DNA from: Hermodice carunculata
Lineage: Eukaryota; Annelida; Polychaeta; Eunicida; Amphinomidae
NCBI GenBank assembly: GCA_964020975.1
Contig: OZ026616.1
Span: forward strand, 80,386,474-80,450,473
Direction: 5' to 3'
Length of the DNA: 64,000 nucleotides
Shown here one piece after another: positions 23,100 through 35,800 of the stretch. The notes under the pieces were generated by a model. It was not told the DNA's origin. It saw nothing but the letters and a program-made list of their open reading frames with translations, and searched no databases. The stretch's first letter is position 1; each line of letters starts with the position of its first letter. The position numbers and the translations under genes were made by a program.

Positions 23100-26000
23100 T
23101 GGGCCGGCTCCAGGATTTTATGTCCATATAACCATGACATGCCACACTTGGAAGAACAAGAGAGAAGAATTAAGTTAAATCTAAATCTACATTTATTCAT
23201 GAAGACCTGTTGAAATTACAACCTAAGTTGTTGTCTTGGAGAGAGTAATGACGAATCAGCATTACCCTTACAATGAAGAATGACTGAAATGAGTACTGCT
23301 ATTAATCCAGTTCTACGATCATCAGGATCCATACTCCACTTGACTTATAAAAAAAAACTACATCGAAGAAAATCCAGCAAAATTTAACAATTTGGAAGAA
23401 ATATTAAGTCATAATCCCAGATTAAACCAATAAGAAAATAATCTCTGAAGTACGATGAATTCCCAAAGTCCAGCAATGTCCAAATTAATCCACAAATTCT
23501 ATACAGTTGATATGAATTTACTTTAAACCGCAATCTACCTTTGAAGTCAAAGAGTCCAACAGAAAACTATGAATGTCAATTACAGGAATGTATGCTGAAG
23601 GTCCTGTGAAAGTCCAGGTATAAGAATGATTTTAGTCAGTCCGTGAATATGGAACTTGCATGGTCAAGCAGACAAGAAGAGCAAAGGGATAATGCAGCCC
23701 TCCTATGTTCTGTTACAGGTACTGCAACTCAATAGAGACAGCGTCAAACCTCGTCCAAAACTTCATAAGGAAACATTTAATTCTTCACAAAATAATAAAT
23801 GATCCCTTATGGTGTATAACCAAATAATCATTTACTTCACTTTTGAATTCAACATGGGTCATCCTGAGTGGTTACTTAAAATCTTGCAAGGGTCGGAAAA
23901 ACTTTAAGAAGAAAACCCACAAGAGTAATTTGAATTGGAAGAAGAATGGCCATAACTAATAAAAACTTCTCAATGTGCCCCAAGCCTTATCAAGATACCC
24001 ATATACAATATATTTTGTTGTCAAAATATCATTCTCATTTGTTAATGCAATCAATCTTTTGTCTAAGATTTGGCAGTTCTTTACTTAGACTATCTAATAA
24101 GCTTCAAGTTTACACCTCATAAATATATAAATATTCATGAATAGTACGTTAATGATTTATTCAATCTCAGGTTGAAGGTTCCTCATGTCGACTTGCAAAA
24201 TACTGCAGCACTAAACCCTTTTGATATAACTTGTCCATAAAAAAACTGTGTAGCCCACAATCATTTCTGATAACAGGGTTTGTCCACAACTTTAAAAAAT
24301 AGAATAATAACATGCATAGGCATTAAATCATCTCTGATATAAACTGTCATTGACTGGCAAGAACTGGCAAAGTGTAGCAGCTTTAAATCATTCATGATAC
24401 AATAGGTTAACAATCCAAGGTCCAAGATCAATCATGATATTATATTACTGAAAATTTGACTTGTATTTAAACCACAGAATGGAAACTTCCACATAATAAA
24501 AATCTGTAATTATCCAAAATGTGTACAGAAATCCCCTTTACTCGTTACTGGCAAGACTGGAAGAAAGCGCGACCATAACCTAATAAATAAATGTTGAATA
24601 CATAATTGATTAAAAATTAAGTAAGTCAAGTTCCCAATATAAAATTAAACCCATAAATCTCCAAAAGCTGTTGACCGCTGTTGACCAAGAAAGTGGACCA
24701 GTGCTCAACACTGTCACATGGAAACAACTGACCCAGAAATGTGACCTAAGTTCAAACTCCATATAATTTATGCATACTCTTCCTTAGAAAAATCCATTAT
24801 TAGAAACCCGGCTTCCCGTATTTCTAACAAGACCATTCTGTGCATGACTTTGGACATCGACTGCTAGAAATTCAGCTTACTGTATTCCAGGCAGGACCAT
24901 CCTTGCATAATAGTTGAAAATCAACTGCTGAAAAGCCAGCTCCCTGTCTTCCCAGCAGGACCATTCAATGAAAATTATTGCAGGAGTGAACTGATAAAAA
25001 TAATAATTGTGGCAATCAGGTCAATAACCAGCTTTTCCATAAATAGTATAATGTAATATCAATGATAACTTGAAATAAATGAATGCCTGAATTGGGTTTC
25101 TGTTCCCTCATTAACTGAATCCTCCACAGCATAAATTAACCAATACAATATCTTTATTGCTTAAAGCCCGCCATCTGGTGGGCATGGCAAATTACAGACC
25201 CATCCATTTAACATAATTTATGTGGTCAACTACCAACTTCCAGTAAAGCTGAACCGTGACAGTCTTCCAATAATAGACCAGCCTGTACATGCCCAGGAAA
25301 ACCTGTTCTCCATGACTGCACGTGTACCACATTAGCATATTTTATGAGCACCCAAAAATATACAGAATAGCCCTCTCTCTGTCTGGCTATAAAATTCATC
25401 CACAGAGAAATTGACCAAGAATTAAGCATATGAAATCTGACCATGTATTTTACACGTGAAACGTCCGCCTGAAATGTTTAATTCTCAACTGTAAGAAAGA
25501 CCCTCCCTAATTTTGGGAAACAAGTTCTAGCTTACGGCATTCTATTTTTACCATAACAAAATCCAACCAAGAAAAACATGGCCACTGTACCGTGTCCAGG
25601 AAAGCAACGTAAATCCCCGAGAATTTTGAGTGACCAAATATCCATTTTCCTTACTATTCAGTCAAAACAGAAATTACCGATCGGCAAGTTCACTCTTTAC
25701 TGCCCATTCAATTTACCTGGTGTGTATAAACTCTCATACTTTGCTGCTAGTGACATTTTTAGCGAACATACAAATTGACGGGAGTTCCAATTTTTCTCCT
25801 CCCTTTGCAAGGCCACTTCCGGGTCAACGCAAAGTATCAGCAGTAATGTTATGTGCCATGCTCTCCATTGAGAAAAATAACCTATAATTTATGACAAGTT
25901 GTGGCAATATGTTTCAACCAGAGCTCTTGGAAATTTACTCAATATCACAAATATTCACATACTATGCATACATAATAACTAAATATTTATTTGGCTTTTG

Positions 26001-26400
26001 ACCAAGGACCACAACCCATGGATTGCCCAAAATTAAGCGACTAGCCCCTCATTAAAAATTTCTACCAGGAAGACACATCACTGGAGGAACCCCATATTCC
26101 CGGAGCATTAACCAGGCAAGTGCTGTTACATACTCATGATATTCTGAGAACTTTTTTTAAAGCAAAAGTAAAACAGCACTCACCTGGTTTCCTTTACAGT
26201 TGCAAGCCTACGGGATTGGCTACAGACACGGACAGACAGAGCTTCCTTCCTAACACCTTCCTGGTAATGCTCCATATAGAAACCGGCCACAGGAGAGTCC
26301 AGACCGCCTGCACTGCGGTCTATTTATATGTCTCGGCTCCATTCATCCAGGAAATATCGTGAAACTAAAATGCACTGTCCATCCTGTGGTGTCACAGGCA
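23100..26400. other. Non-coding stretch within the DIRS fossil, probable insertion of unknown class
   Basis: It is AT-rich and free of DIRS-like frames, in contrast with the GC-richer flanks on both sides. It contains three imperfect copies of a 65-70-bp unit at about 24785-24985. I found no clear target duplication or terminal repeat, so its class and exact ends remain open. Confidence 0.45.
24785..24985. repeat. Three imperfect 65-70-bp tandem units
   Basis: Each unit runs from an ACTGCTAGAAA-like start through CAGCT and a CAGGACCATTC-like block to the next start (near 24797, 24857 and 24921). The first unit also contains TAGAAA...TTTCTA as a short hairpin. Confidence 0.7.
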
Positions 26401-27810
26401 TACTTTTTTTCCCTTGATTACCTTTAATACTAACTCCCCGGACTGCCACCAGGAGTGTCTATAATCAAGCCAATTAAAAAATAATGCGGCAGTATCACAC
26501 AACTTTTCAGAGAAAAGAAGTAGCATCGCTACACAGTGTGTAGCCATGTCTCCAAATGTTGAGGACAAAAGGATCATGTGTGAAAGAGTCCCATTGTGTG
26601 TGAAAGGTGGAGAAGCAGCCACCGGGTACCATGCAGAGTAGAACTAAATGGCTGTATGGGATCCTTAGACGGTGCATTGTAACATACAAGAGTCAGGAGC
26701 CATGATACCTACCAGACTTCCTGTCTTTGCTAGAGTCCCTCCCCTCCTCTAATTGCTGTCCACTCTTCCCAGGGTGTTGTGTCGCAGAGGAGAGGGGCAA
26801 GTAAGGGTAGTCTGAGATTTGCCACTTTGGGGCCCAGGTGGCCATGGAAAAAAAGTGACCAGAGTTGGTCAATGCCTTGGTACAGGTCTGAGTGGCTGAG
26901 CAGGCTGGAAGGACCTGGTACTTTGCCCATCGAAAACCTCTGCCACCTCTCCTCCAAACAGAGTTCCTGAGAAGAGTGGCCCCATTCAGGCTCTGCAGTA
27001 CAGAGCGACAGGCACTTGGGTCATCAGAGGGGCCACAAGCACTGGGGCCAAAGACCCACTAAGGGCAGAGGGCCCCACCTCAGACCTGGGTGCCTTCCTT
27101 CTATCTCCCGCATGCTTAGGCTTACAATCTAAGCTCATGAAGCCAGGAGCCTACCGAGGCAAGGGTGGTTTTCCACACTTCCTGGACATGCAATCCGAGC
27201 ACTCAGATTGGCTCAGGCTCTAGAATACCCGGATGGGAACCCAAAGGTTTCCATTCCAGATGCCCAGTTTGACCTTTGCTCTCAGCACTTGTACCCAGAT
27301 GGCAGAAATCTTTACAGCTTCAGTCGACACTTGGCTGACCTCTTCAAACAGGTCTGCAATGATGGAACAACCTGAGGCTGAGAGGGGGCAATCAGTGCAC
27401 ACAACCTATCAGCCTCCATTAGAACACTGTTGGCCATAGACTCCAAGGCAACCGCAAACCTTAGGTTAGTGACTAGAGAAACAGTGGAAGTCTTTTGGGG
27501 GTACAGAAGGGCACTCGTCAGCTCCCCAAGCCAATCTCTTGAAGTACCCTGTGGGGTTCCTGGTATGGACATCTGCCACTCGAGATTGTAGGTCAAGACG
27601 AATCTAGGTCACAAGTCAATCGACCAGCTCTACTCCCAACTATTTTAGAGGTATATGATGGACAGATATCATCTATCTAGGTCTCTAAGAGTCCTTCGCC
27701 ACTAAGAAACGATTTTGCCCAGAAAAGAAAGTGCATAAAGCACTAAAACAGTGCGTGTGAACCAAGGTTCACAGAGTTCAACTCAAAAGAGCAAGCCACT
27801 GAAGGCGCCC

Positions 27811-27990
27811 TAAAGAGGAAGGATGATACGGGCACAATGGGCACAAAGAATCACCACAGGTTCCAAAGGAACCAAGAGATGGCACCAGAGTACCATCTGG
27901 TTTTCAGGAAACAAGTGAGTGAACTCAACTAGATTTCTTGAGCATTCAGACACAGAGGTCTTGTCAAATAGTGGTCAAGAGTTAATGTTG
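27811..27990 (-). repeat. Inverted terminal repeat of the DIRS fossil, right copy
   Basis: It matches the reverse complement of 20104-20290 (see that entry). It contains the CCACAGGTTCCAAAGGAACC block and the GTCTTGTCAAATAGTGG block near the outer end. Confidence 0.75.
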
Positions 27991-28290
27991 AGTAACTAAT
28001 AGTACTCTTTCTTACTAATTCATTTTGTGAATATCATCACAATTATCCAAATTTCCCAACAAAAGACTAACACAGAGCATATTTAATTATCCATAAAACT
28101 GAATACAGACTAAAATTTTATATTTCAGAACCACTGTTTTCATCATAAGTGCAGGGTAATCCAAAAGATTTATATTCACCACCATAATATTTTGGGAACT
28201 GCTTCATCTAGGAAGTATGCAATATAAGACCAAGAGAGCCCATAGTTGCAAATGTAAATGTATTTGTTGAAAGGATGCACCAGTTAGGAA

Positions 28291-28399
<109 letters not shown>

Positions 28400-28573
28400 C
28401 ATGTATGTCTATAATACCAACAATGAATACCACTGTGATATTGGAACATTAAAAACATAACATGATATACTGAGTGGAACTTATGCTTCAAATAGAAGTT
28501 GCACATCAGCAGTTGAAAAAATTCATTATAGCAGCAAAATGGTATTTGGTATTCAAGATTGTTGTATGATTAC

Positions 28574-28700
28574 CAGCGGCAACCGTGAAGCAGCTTATTT
28601 GGACTCCAGAGCAATTAACACCTGTTCCATAACTGCACATTGTTTTGAACAACTCACTCATTGCAAAAATCAGTAGCAAAGATGACAACTGACTGGACAT
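28574..28700 (-). CDS. Possible alternative first exon with signal peptide
   Basis: On the minus strand an ATG at 28700 opens a frame beginning MSSQLSSLLLIFAMSELFKT, which looks like a short signal peptide, followed by CSYGTGVNCSGVQISC and an in-frame donor GCTG|GTAATC at phase 1. That phase fits the acceptor of the ISC-WW-GC exon at 19374. If real, it would start a second transcript or a second gene that lacks the upstream kringle. Against it: the donor is moderate, the mature part matches nothing I recognise, and no promoter is evident. Confidence 0.3.
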
Positions 28701-28749
28701 AATATGTTTAGATAGATGACACTTCAAATCAAAATGTGTTGAAAGTTGT

Positions 28750-30306
28750 TATGGGGGCCTACAAGCTATCAATCCTAAGTGCTCTCTTATTCATCATATA
28801 TACCAGTGATATGTATGTCAGTAACCTCTCGATGCTCTGTTTATTTACCACCGGTAGATATTTGAAATGTGCTTGACTGTATAAATCCATATTTGATTAA
28901 TGTTTCTACCTCGTTAGCATCAAATAACTTATTTATGGAGATAGTCAAAAACAAATATATACTGCTTGAGAAAAAAAATGCCACCCCATTGGTTTAACAT
29001 GGGCTGCTCTTAAAATGACATTATATGAAAAATACGAGCGTCTCGCGGATTTTTATGTCACATCAACAAGATAGCTTGGGGTATGCCTGAGCAGTCACAT
29101 ACACAAAAAATGTCCTGAAAACAAGACAACAGCCAGAGAGGTGCCAAAAATGTGTCTGATATTGGGGTGCCTATGGGCTTTATATATGGGGGCCGTGGCA
29201 CTACCTGGATCAATGTGAATTCACAACGCCATTCTGTACAGGTGACTTACAACTGCCACCTTAAACCAACTGGCACAAAGGCTGACAGACCATACAAATC
29301 GAAATCCCCGGGTGAGATCACCAATCTGACATGCAGCATGCCAAGGTGGATCCAAGCTTGCTTACAGAAGTGTGGTGGTTACACCCACTATTGATGCATG
29401 CAGCTTCCCAAGAACAACAACAACCAATATGGTCCTTTTGAGGATCGCCATTTCCTTCCAAAAGAGATGTGAAAAGCAGTGGTACAATAAAGTAAACAAG
29501 CTCCCCCACCCACATTCTCATGACACATCACCACCATCGTCATCAACTTCAACCCCGCAGCGGTATCACAAGTTGGACAAGAAAAGAAAAAGAATCTGAA
29601 TGATTGGAGCTGAATGGCTGGGTCTAATTGCTTTTAACATATTTTCCTTTAACCCTGTGAATCTATGAGGCTCAGGGTATATAGTGATTGTCCCTGAATT
29701 GCATCTGTTACATTTTGATGTATCATAGCATTATCACCTTTCTGCATCTCTTAAGGCATGGTAGTCATGAGCATTTAAAATATTTGTGTATCACACTTTC
29801 TTCATGCAGCAGTGGTGTTCATGCACATAAGGGTTAGGGTAATGAGAAGTATTCCCCTGCATATTCAAAACCGTATTATCTACACAACATACACCAGAAT
29901 ACAATGTGATGTTCTCCTTTCTTGGTATCGGCTTTCCTAAAAAACCATATTAATTTTCATTCAACTGCCTACAAGGAGTAATGACAGGAAGAATTGTGTG
30001 GTTTGTGGATTGCCACTTTATCAGAGAGCTTCAAATTACCGTTTAAAGGTTAAACGTTTCTGCACAGACAGTCACGATTTCTTTCATTTCTAAGTACGAA
30101 GTACAGATAACACAAGCGAACCGAGCAGCATGTACCAATATTTAACCTTTAAAAGAAAAAAAAGGCATGTTGCATTGCACAGACTGCGCAGTGATTCAAA
30201 CAAAAGAATGAGCAGCTGTTGTACAGTGACCACCAATAAGACTGAAACATTTTAATAATCCAATTTTTGCTGAAAAAAACATGCATGAACGATAAGGTCA
30301 ACATAC
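28750..30306. other. Intron or intergenic sequence, no recognised gene
   Basis: It contains a plus-strand frame near 29152-29394 and overlapping short frames to 29599 rich in Pro, Ser and Thr. They show no domain, no exon-like boundaries and several stops just beyond, so they are probably chance frames or decayed transposon sequence. Confidence 0.45.
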
Positions 30307-30570
30307 GACATAGGGGAACATTACAGGAATGCCGATGCACAGCAGGGTCTATTGTAAAGCACCAAGGTCCCACAGGCGCTCCATCTGGGTTTCTGCAATA
30401 ATTTTCTGCGCTTTTCAAGTCATCATCTGGAAAGTTTGCTGCGTCATTTATCCCATGATCATGTGGGAACTTCGTGTCCCATCGTTGACATGTTTTACCG
30501 CTATGTGTTTCGGAGATGTTTCCCTTGTATTCTGATCCCACTTGTGTATCCCTGCAGAAGAACAGGGCAT
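30307..30570 (-). CDS. Kringle domain exon (first kringle)
   Basis: A 264-nt minus-strand exon, acceptor CTGTCTTCCAG, donor TATGTC|GTATGT, phase 1 both ends. It encodes ALFFCRDTQVGSEYKGN, GKTCQRWDTKFPHDH, ENYCRNPDGAPVGPWCFT and HSCNVPLC, with all six kringle cysteines over 88 residues. The lysine-site loop keeps NPDG, but the second acidic residue is replaced (APV). I chose the upstream acceptor (30571-30573) rather than the CTTCTGCAG one at about 30555 because only it includes the first kringle cysteine in frame. It follows the hydrophobic N-terminal exon at 32584-32873 with matching phase. Confidence 0.92.
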
Positions 30571-32583
30571 CTGGAAGACAGGCAGACAGACAGATATATC
30601 CATATATATCTATAAAATAATATACATGTACAACATATTACTTTTTACTATGTATCAAATTATATTTTTTTGTAACATGTAGTGAATAGTCAAATAAGTT
30701 AATGGTCTGTAGTTAAACTGTTACCAATTCTAGTGATATCATACACACATTACTCAAGACGCAAATCTAGCAACGCCTGTATTAATTTTTGTCATGGAAA
30801 TATGAATTCCATTCACACACAAAAAATACAATTGATCTATTAAACAAATTTACAGTTTTTGCATTCCACACTAAGTGATCGTACATGTACTTTCACATCT
30901 GTAATTTCGTTTTCCTTGGACTCATACGATCTACACAGAAGCAGAAAAAATGAAAACATAAGAAAGTTGGCCCCATCTACCTGCAAAGATACGCACACTG
31001 TAGACTGTAATATACCATGCCCTGTATGAGCCTAAGAAGGTACAAACACATAGCTTAGATGCCCAGCTCTTGACAGCTGCTGAGCATACCATTATGGCTG
31101 AGCTCTTTGTAATCAAAGTGTTGGGGCATTGTGTCATGATCGTTATCAAAAGATAGATCTTCTTTATGGATATTTCCTTGCATAAATCGATATTTTGAGC
31201 ATGGTAATTGTGCATGGTTTTCAGCATCTCTCTGCTATACAAATATTTATGGACTGTAGATTGCAATCTACATTTCCCAGTAAAAGCATCAGAAAGTACA
31301 AACGTGTTGTTCAGATGCAGATCTCTGGACTGTTGGCAAGGGAAAAATAATGGGCGAGCGCACAAATTTGTTACATACCTGAAGCAACTGTTCAGGAAGC
31401 AACTTTCAAACAGATTAAATGCAGCTACATTTCCACAAAGTTTTGAAGAAGATCTAGGTGGTGGTTTTGGGCAAGTGAACATGAAGTGACAAAAACACAC
31501 AAATATTCAGAACACAATAGTTGTACACCAACAGCTATTGAGAGCAAGGACACGAACACTTGGTCCTAGCAATTTAAAAGAATATGGTCAAGTGGATTTG
31601 AACGATCTTTCCAAATGTCCTTGATGTATGTCCTATAAGCGCATGCTCAGTAGAGATCTACTCAAGGTATATGACGTTCAAGGTTTACATTAATTTGGCT
31701 AAACGTTTTACAACTGCATAAAGAGTGTAGCTAAGCATACATATATAGCCATTTTGATTGATATATGAAACAATCGATGGCAATGTATACATCTACTGAC
31801 CACATTGAAATGTATGATTGATTGTAAATCATAAAATAACACCAATAGTACCTGGCGTGTAACTCTAGTAGTTCAGATTATGTTTGAAGAAGAGGATGAA
31901 AAAAAACAAAAAATATGCAAAAATCGTGGAAACTAAAAGAACATCTAAGATAAATTTCACACATTTCCTAAGTTTACAGCCAAAGAGTTCATTAATTACC
32001 CTAATTATCAATTCAACTGAAAGCAGAACACTATCCAATGTATTTCCATCAAAGTTGAAGAGAACTCTGCAGATAGGTTTCATAAATAAACCTGAAATAT
32101 GAATTATAGACAGCCAAAATGGTGATGGACAACAGGCGCCTCTACTCCTGGCATACCGTCAGCTTATGGACAAGTCAAGGAACATATTCGTTGTTCCACA
32201 TCGGAATATGTGAAGTAATATAATGTTTCAATTAATAGAAGGTAGTCGTCTGCAATGATTGGAAATGAGTTTAACAGTTCTCTATTTCACTGGATTGATG
32301 TGAATTACAGGCAGTTGAAATTTTGAAGCAAATGATTGAAAACATATGAATAATGTTATGACGATGCTATTTCAACTAAGCACTATAGGAACTGGCGTTA
32401 TTACCTCATAGCAATTGGAAAAATTACGTCATTATAACAATATATACGGGTTTTAAATATATTTTGGTACTTCTCAGTTTGATGCTACGAGGATTTCATA
32501 CTTATGCATTCCAATGTTATAAATATCAAATGTTGCAAGGTCCTGGTAATTGTTGCATGATCTACATAGCAAATAAGAAGTAC
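30571..32583 (-). other. Intron with a diverged internal duplication
   Basis: Two related segments of about 85 bp lie at about 30997-31082 and 31251-31337 (shared blocks such as GACTGTAGA, GTACAAAC and CAGCTCTTGACAG-like). A 189-codon open frame spans both on the minus strand, but it has no recognisable domain and no clear exon ends. Confidence 0.4.
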
Positions 32584-32873
32584 CTGTTGATGTCGTCTGT
32601 TTGAGACTGGGAGAGGTTAAACCGTTGAAGAATGTTTCAGGTGTAAATGGTGTTTGTGCTTTTTTATTCATCTCGGTAGATCCATTTGCATTGCTAACTG
32701 CCTTCCTCGTGGAAACTGGCAATGCTGTGTTAGTGAAGTTTTCCAGGAGTACATCTTCAATTGATGCTTCTGTTTGTGTGCTTATGTTCGTATCCAGCAT
32801 CCCAAGAACGGAAGCTGTCAGCAAAAGGGAAAGTGACAAGAGTATGACAGTTTGTGTATCTAAATGACTAATG
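32584..32873 (-). CDS. N-terminal exon: hydrophobic segment and Ser/Thr-rich stalk
   Basis: A 290-nt minus-strand exon with acceptor CTTCTTTCAG and donor AACAG|GTACTT. It opens SISHLDTQTVILLSLSLLLT, a signal peptide or signal anchor, then a Thr/Ser-rich linker with possible N-glycosylation sites (NIST, NFTN, NGST) ending SLKQTTST. The donor phase is 1 and fits the kringle exon at 30570. The exon enters at phase 2, so a short upstream coding exon is needed. The only ATG inside it (32800) comes after the hydrophobic run, so translation probably starts upstream. The unusual acceptor phase, unlike the 1-1 modules, fits a leader exon. Confidence 0.6.
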
Positions 32874-35800
32874 CTGAAAGAAGATTGATCATAACTACCA
32901 CTCCAGTAAAATTTAATCAGAAATAAAAGGTGTCGTTAGATCTGTCTGTTTGGGACCACGAAGAAAATTTATAGAAAGTATCCGATGCTCATGTTAGAGG
33001 ACACATTTGGCATGTTTTCAGCTAATTGCTTCAAACGGTCGGTTTTTTGGGTCTCTGTGCATTAATGTATGCATTTTATATGCTACTTTAGCGAATCATC
33101 CAAGTTTGTTTGAGAACATGGCAATAACCCTCCCGTTGTACATTGTCTGAAATTCATTTCTAAAAAGCCTGTCATGTTTTACAATCTCCAGTCACTCATC
33201 TTCATATTTTGATGTGGAATGGTAGATGTTTGTCTTCCTGGCAAAATTGTTGGATGCCAGACACTGTCTTCTTTACATTACATCTCACGTAAGGTCAGGT
33301 ACTGAGAGGTCAGCATTTAGCATGCTTTTTATATTCTGTGATAAGTGGATTTGAACGTCATTGCCGGCATCTTGGATTGTCTGATGGGTCATAAATTTTT
33401 GCAACTCCGTGCTTCACGTTTTCAAATGTTATTGATTAAAAACAAGGCTCCGACTTTCCAGCATGCATTAACGACTGAAATCTGATGCACCATAAATCAG
33501 CAACATATAATGTATGGTAACACACTAATTATTTGCCTGTTGTGGTCTCCCAGTAAATACAGAGATGCTTTAAATACTTGTGCAGAGGCTAAAATTCTCC
33601 TAATAAATTGGGGGATCTCTTATTTATTCAATCACTAAAATTAGTAAAATTCAACAATTCCCCGACTTGGCAGTGGCATTTGCCACGTTAAGTGAATGGA
33701 GCTCCATTTTTGGTCCCTATTTGACCAATACCTCCATTTGTATTTCACATGCCATGCCGAGCCCCTGGAAGTGTTTTTTTCTAGCCATGGCCCAGCAAGG
33801 TAGAACAGTATTCTTGCGTTTTCTGGTCACTTTATATTTCATTACCGTGATGACATTCTTCAATCTTACGCAATTTTTACAAACAACAAAGATACCAAAT
33901 CAAACACATAATGAAAGAAGGCAAGTGTTCAGTGTTCATCCAGCCAGTTTCACATAACCATTTGACCTAGTTTCCATGCAGTTAAGTAACACAAATGTTG
34001 TCTTGCTGGTCTTATAATGTCCATGTGAAAACCAACCAAATCATACATTAATGCAAAACCTCCAGTGTTTGTATCCTGCTGGTATGAAATAATCATTGAC
34101 CTAGTTTCCATGGAGTCAGATAACAGGAACGATGCGTTGGTGGTCTTGGTTTGGCCACGAGAAAACGGTGCTACATTAACTTCCCATGAATGTTTGAGTG
34201 CAATTATGTTTTTTTTTTTCTAAATGGAAGTTGTTAGTCTGTGACTCTGCATCCATGTTTCACCTTGTTGGCACTCCAACGTTGGGGATGGGCATGGTGC
34301 CTTTTTTTTAACTCTTCCTGTTCCACTTACGACTGAAGTAGAACTCCTTTGAATGAACGGCTGTGACTTACAATGGGGGTCCCTGATCCACGTTCCTGGT
34401 GAAAAGTTCTCGCAGAGGCCTTCACATGGCCCCCATTGGAAATATAGCGCAAAATACGGTGCAACTTTTTAAAAAAATAACATAAAAGATAGTGAGCAAA
34501 AGTCGTCTTATTTTTCACCAGTATGATACTGGCAAAGTGTCAGCCCCCCCCCCCCCCCCCAATATATTCTCACAGTAGCCAATGATTATTTGGTTTTTAA
34601 ATAGGACAGTACCGTTTGTTAGCACCATGCAGGTACATTTTGGACTGCAAATTGGGACATGTACACAAGTACTAACTACTATCAGAATGGTGCACTATAA
34701 ATGTTTGTTCTTTGACCACAAGTCAAAAACAATGCATGTATTGCTGCCATGATGCAATTATGTAGCACTTAAATAGAACAGTTCCTAACAATACTCTTAA
34801 CACAACTTTTTCTCCCTATGTACCAGCTAGTGCAATTTTGATTATCACACATGCATGCTAAATGATAGTAATATATTCATCAATTACCTTGGCAGAGTTG
34901 CCCAATAACCCCAAGAACCTTTCCCACATAAGAGAAATACTAAAGAAGAATTAGAAGAGTATTATTAACACCACATACTTTTTTCTCTTTATTAGGGCAA
35001 CATTGATTTTTTTCTAGGTCAAATTATAAACTACAGTGTTATATTTTATGACAAATCAAAATCAATGGACATTTGGTATGGTTGCCTGGATGCATAATTT
35101 AAAGAACTATACCGTTGTACCATGGTCTGTATTGCTATCCCAAATAAATAATTATGTTTAAGGATATATGTTAGGTTAGTACTAACTCTCACAAATTGTT
35201 ATATATAATCCTTATTTCACATATAAAGTGAGATACAGTATAAATTTTCTGACAGCTGAACATTCTGTTAATACAATTTTATAATGTAAGTTGATGGCTA
35301 CATTCACATAAAAAATAGCACAAAAGATCATCATAATTTACCACAAAAATGGAATTAACTCTTTCAATGTTTAAGATCGGAGCCTCAAATCTGCTGTAAA
35401 CAAAATTAACGCAATTAGTCAAAATATTTGTTTTCAGATTTAAAAATTTTAGTGCCGTTTTGTCATCAGACTCAGTTAAATGTAGCTTTCCTTGGATATG
35501 TAATTATTGTACCTATAAGCATCTCATGATCTGTATCTGAAAAACAGAATAGAAACTTTTTTTATCAAAGGATCACAATTACTTATGTACACCTTTATAG
35601 CTGCAGTGCAAACATTGCAGACACGAAACAGTATCAAACTTTCAGAGCATGAAATTTTAGATTTTATGCTTACTAAAAATTATACTTTATTGGAATTTTT
35701 TAATAAATTTACAGAGTCAACATTGAGATCATTGATAACCTAACGTATATCCTTAAACTAAAACATCATGTTATTCTGAATCAATCTGCATCAAAAGTAC

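Larger units (their letters stand above)
20090..28005 (-). mobile_element. DIRS-type tyrosine-recombinase retrotransposon, broken fossil
   Basis: The outer ends are inverted repeats of each other (about 20104-20290 and 27811-27990), as in DIRS1-like elements. On the minus strand, in order, there is a gag-like region (about 27.6-26.7 kb), a reverse transcriptase region with a YLDDWL-type box (about 23.1-22.3 kb) and a tyrosine recombinase region (about 21.7-20.3 kb). The coding parts are scattered over all frames with many breaks, at least ten. About 3.3 kb between the gag-like and reverse transcriptase parts (roughly 23.1-26.4 kb) shows no DIRS similarity and is probably a later insertion. 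The element lies in a host intron in the same orientation as the mosaic gene. The terminal repeats differ at roughly a fifth of positions by eye, so it is old. Confidence 0.82.

Noticed and set aside
33667-33957. Plus-strand frame with a hydrophobic segment, possible type II membrane protein start
   Set aside because: No domain, only a GC-type donor candidate, and no downstream exon on that strand.
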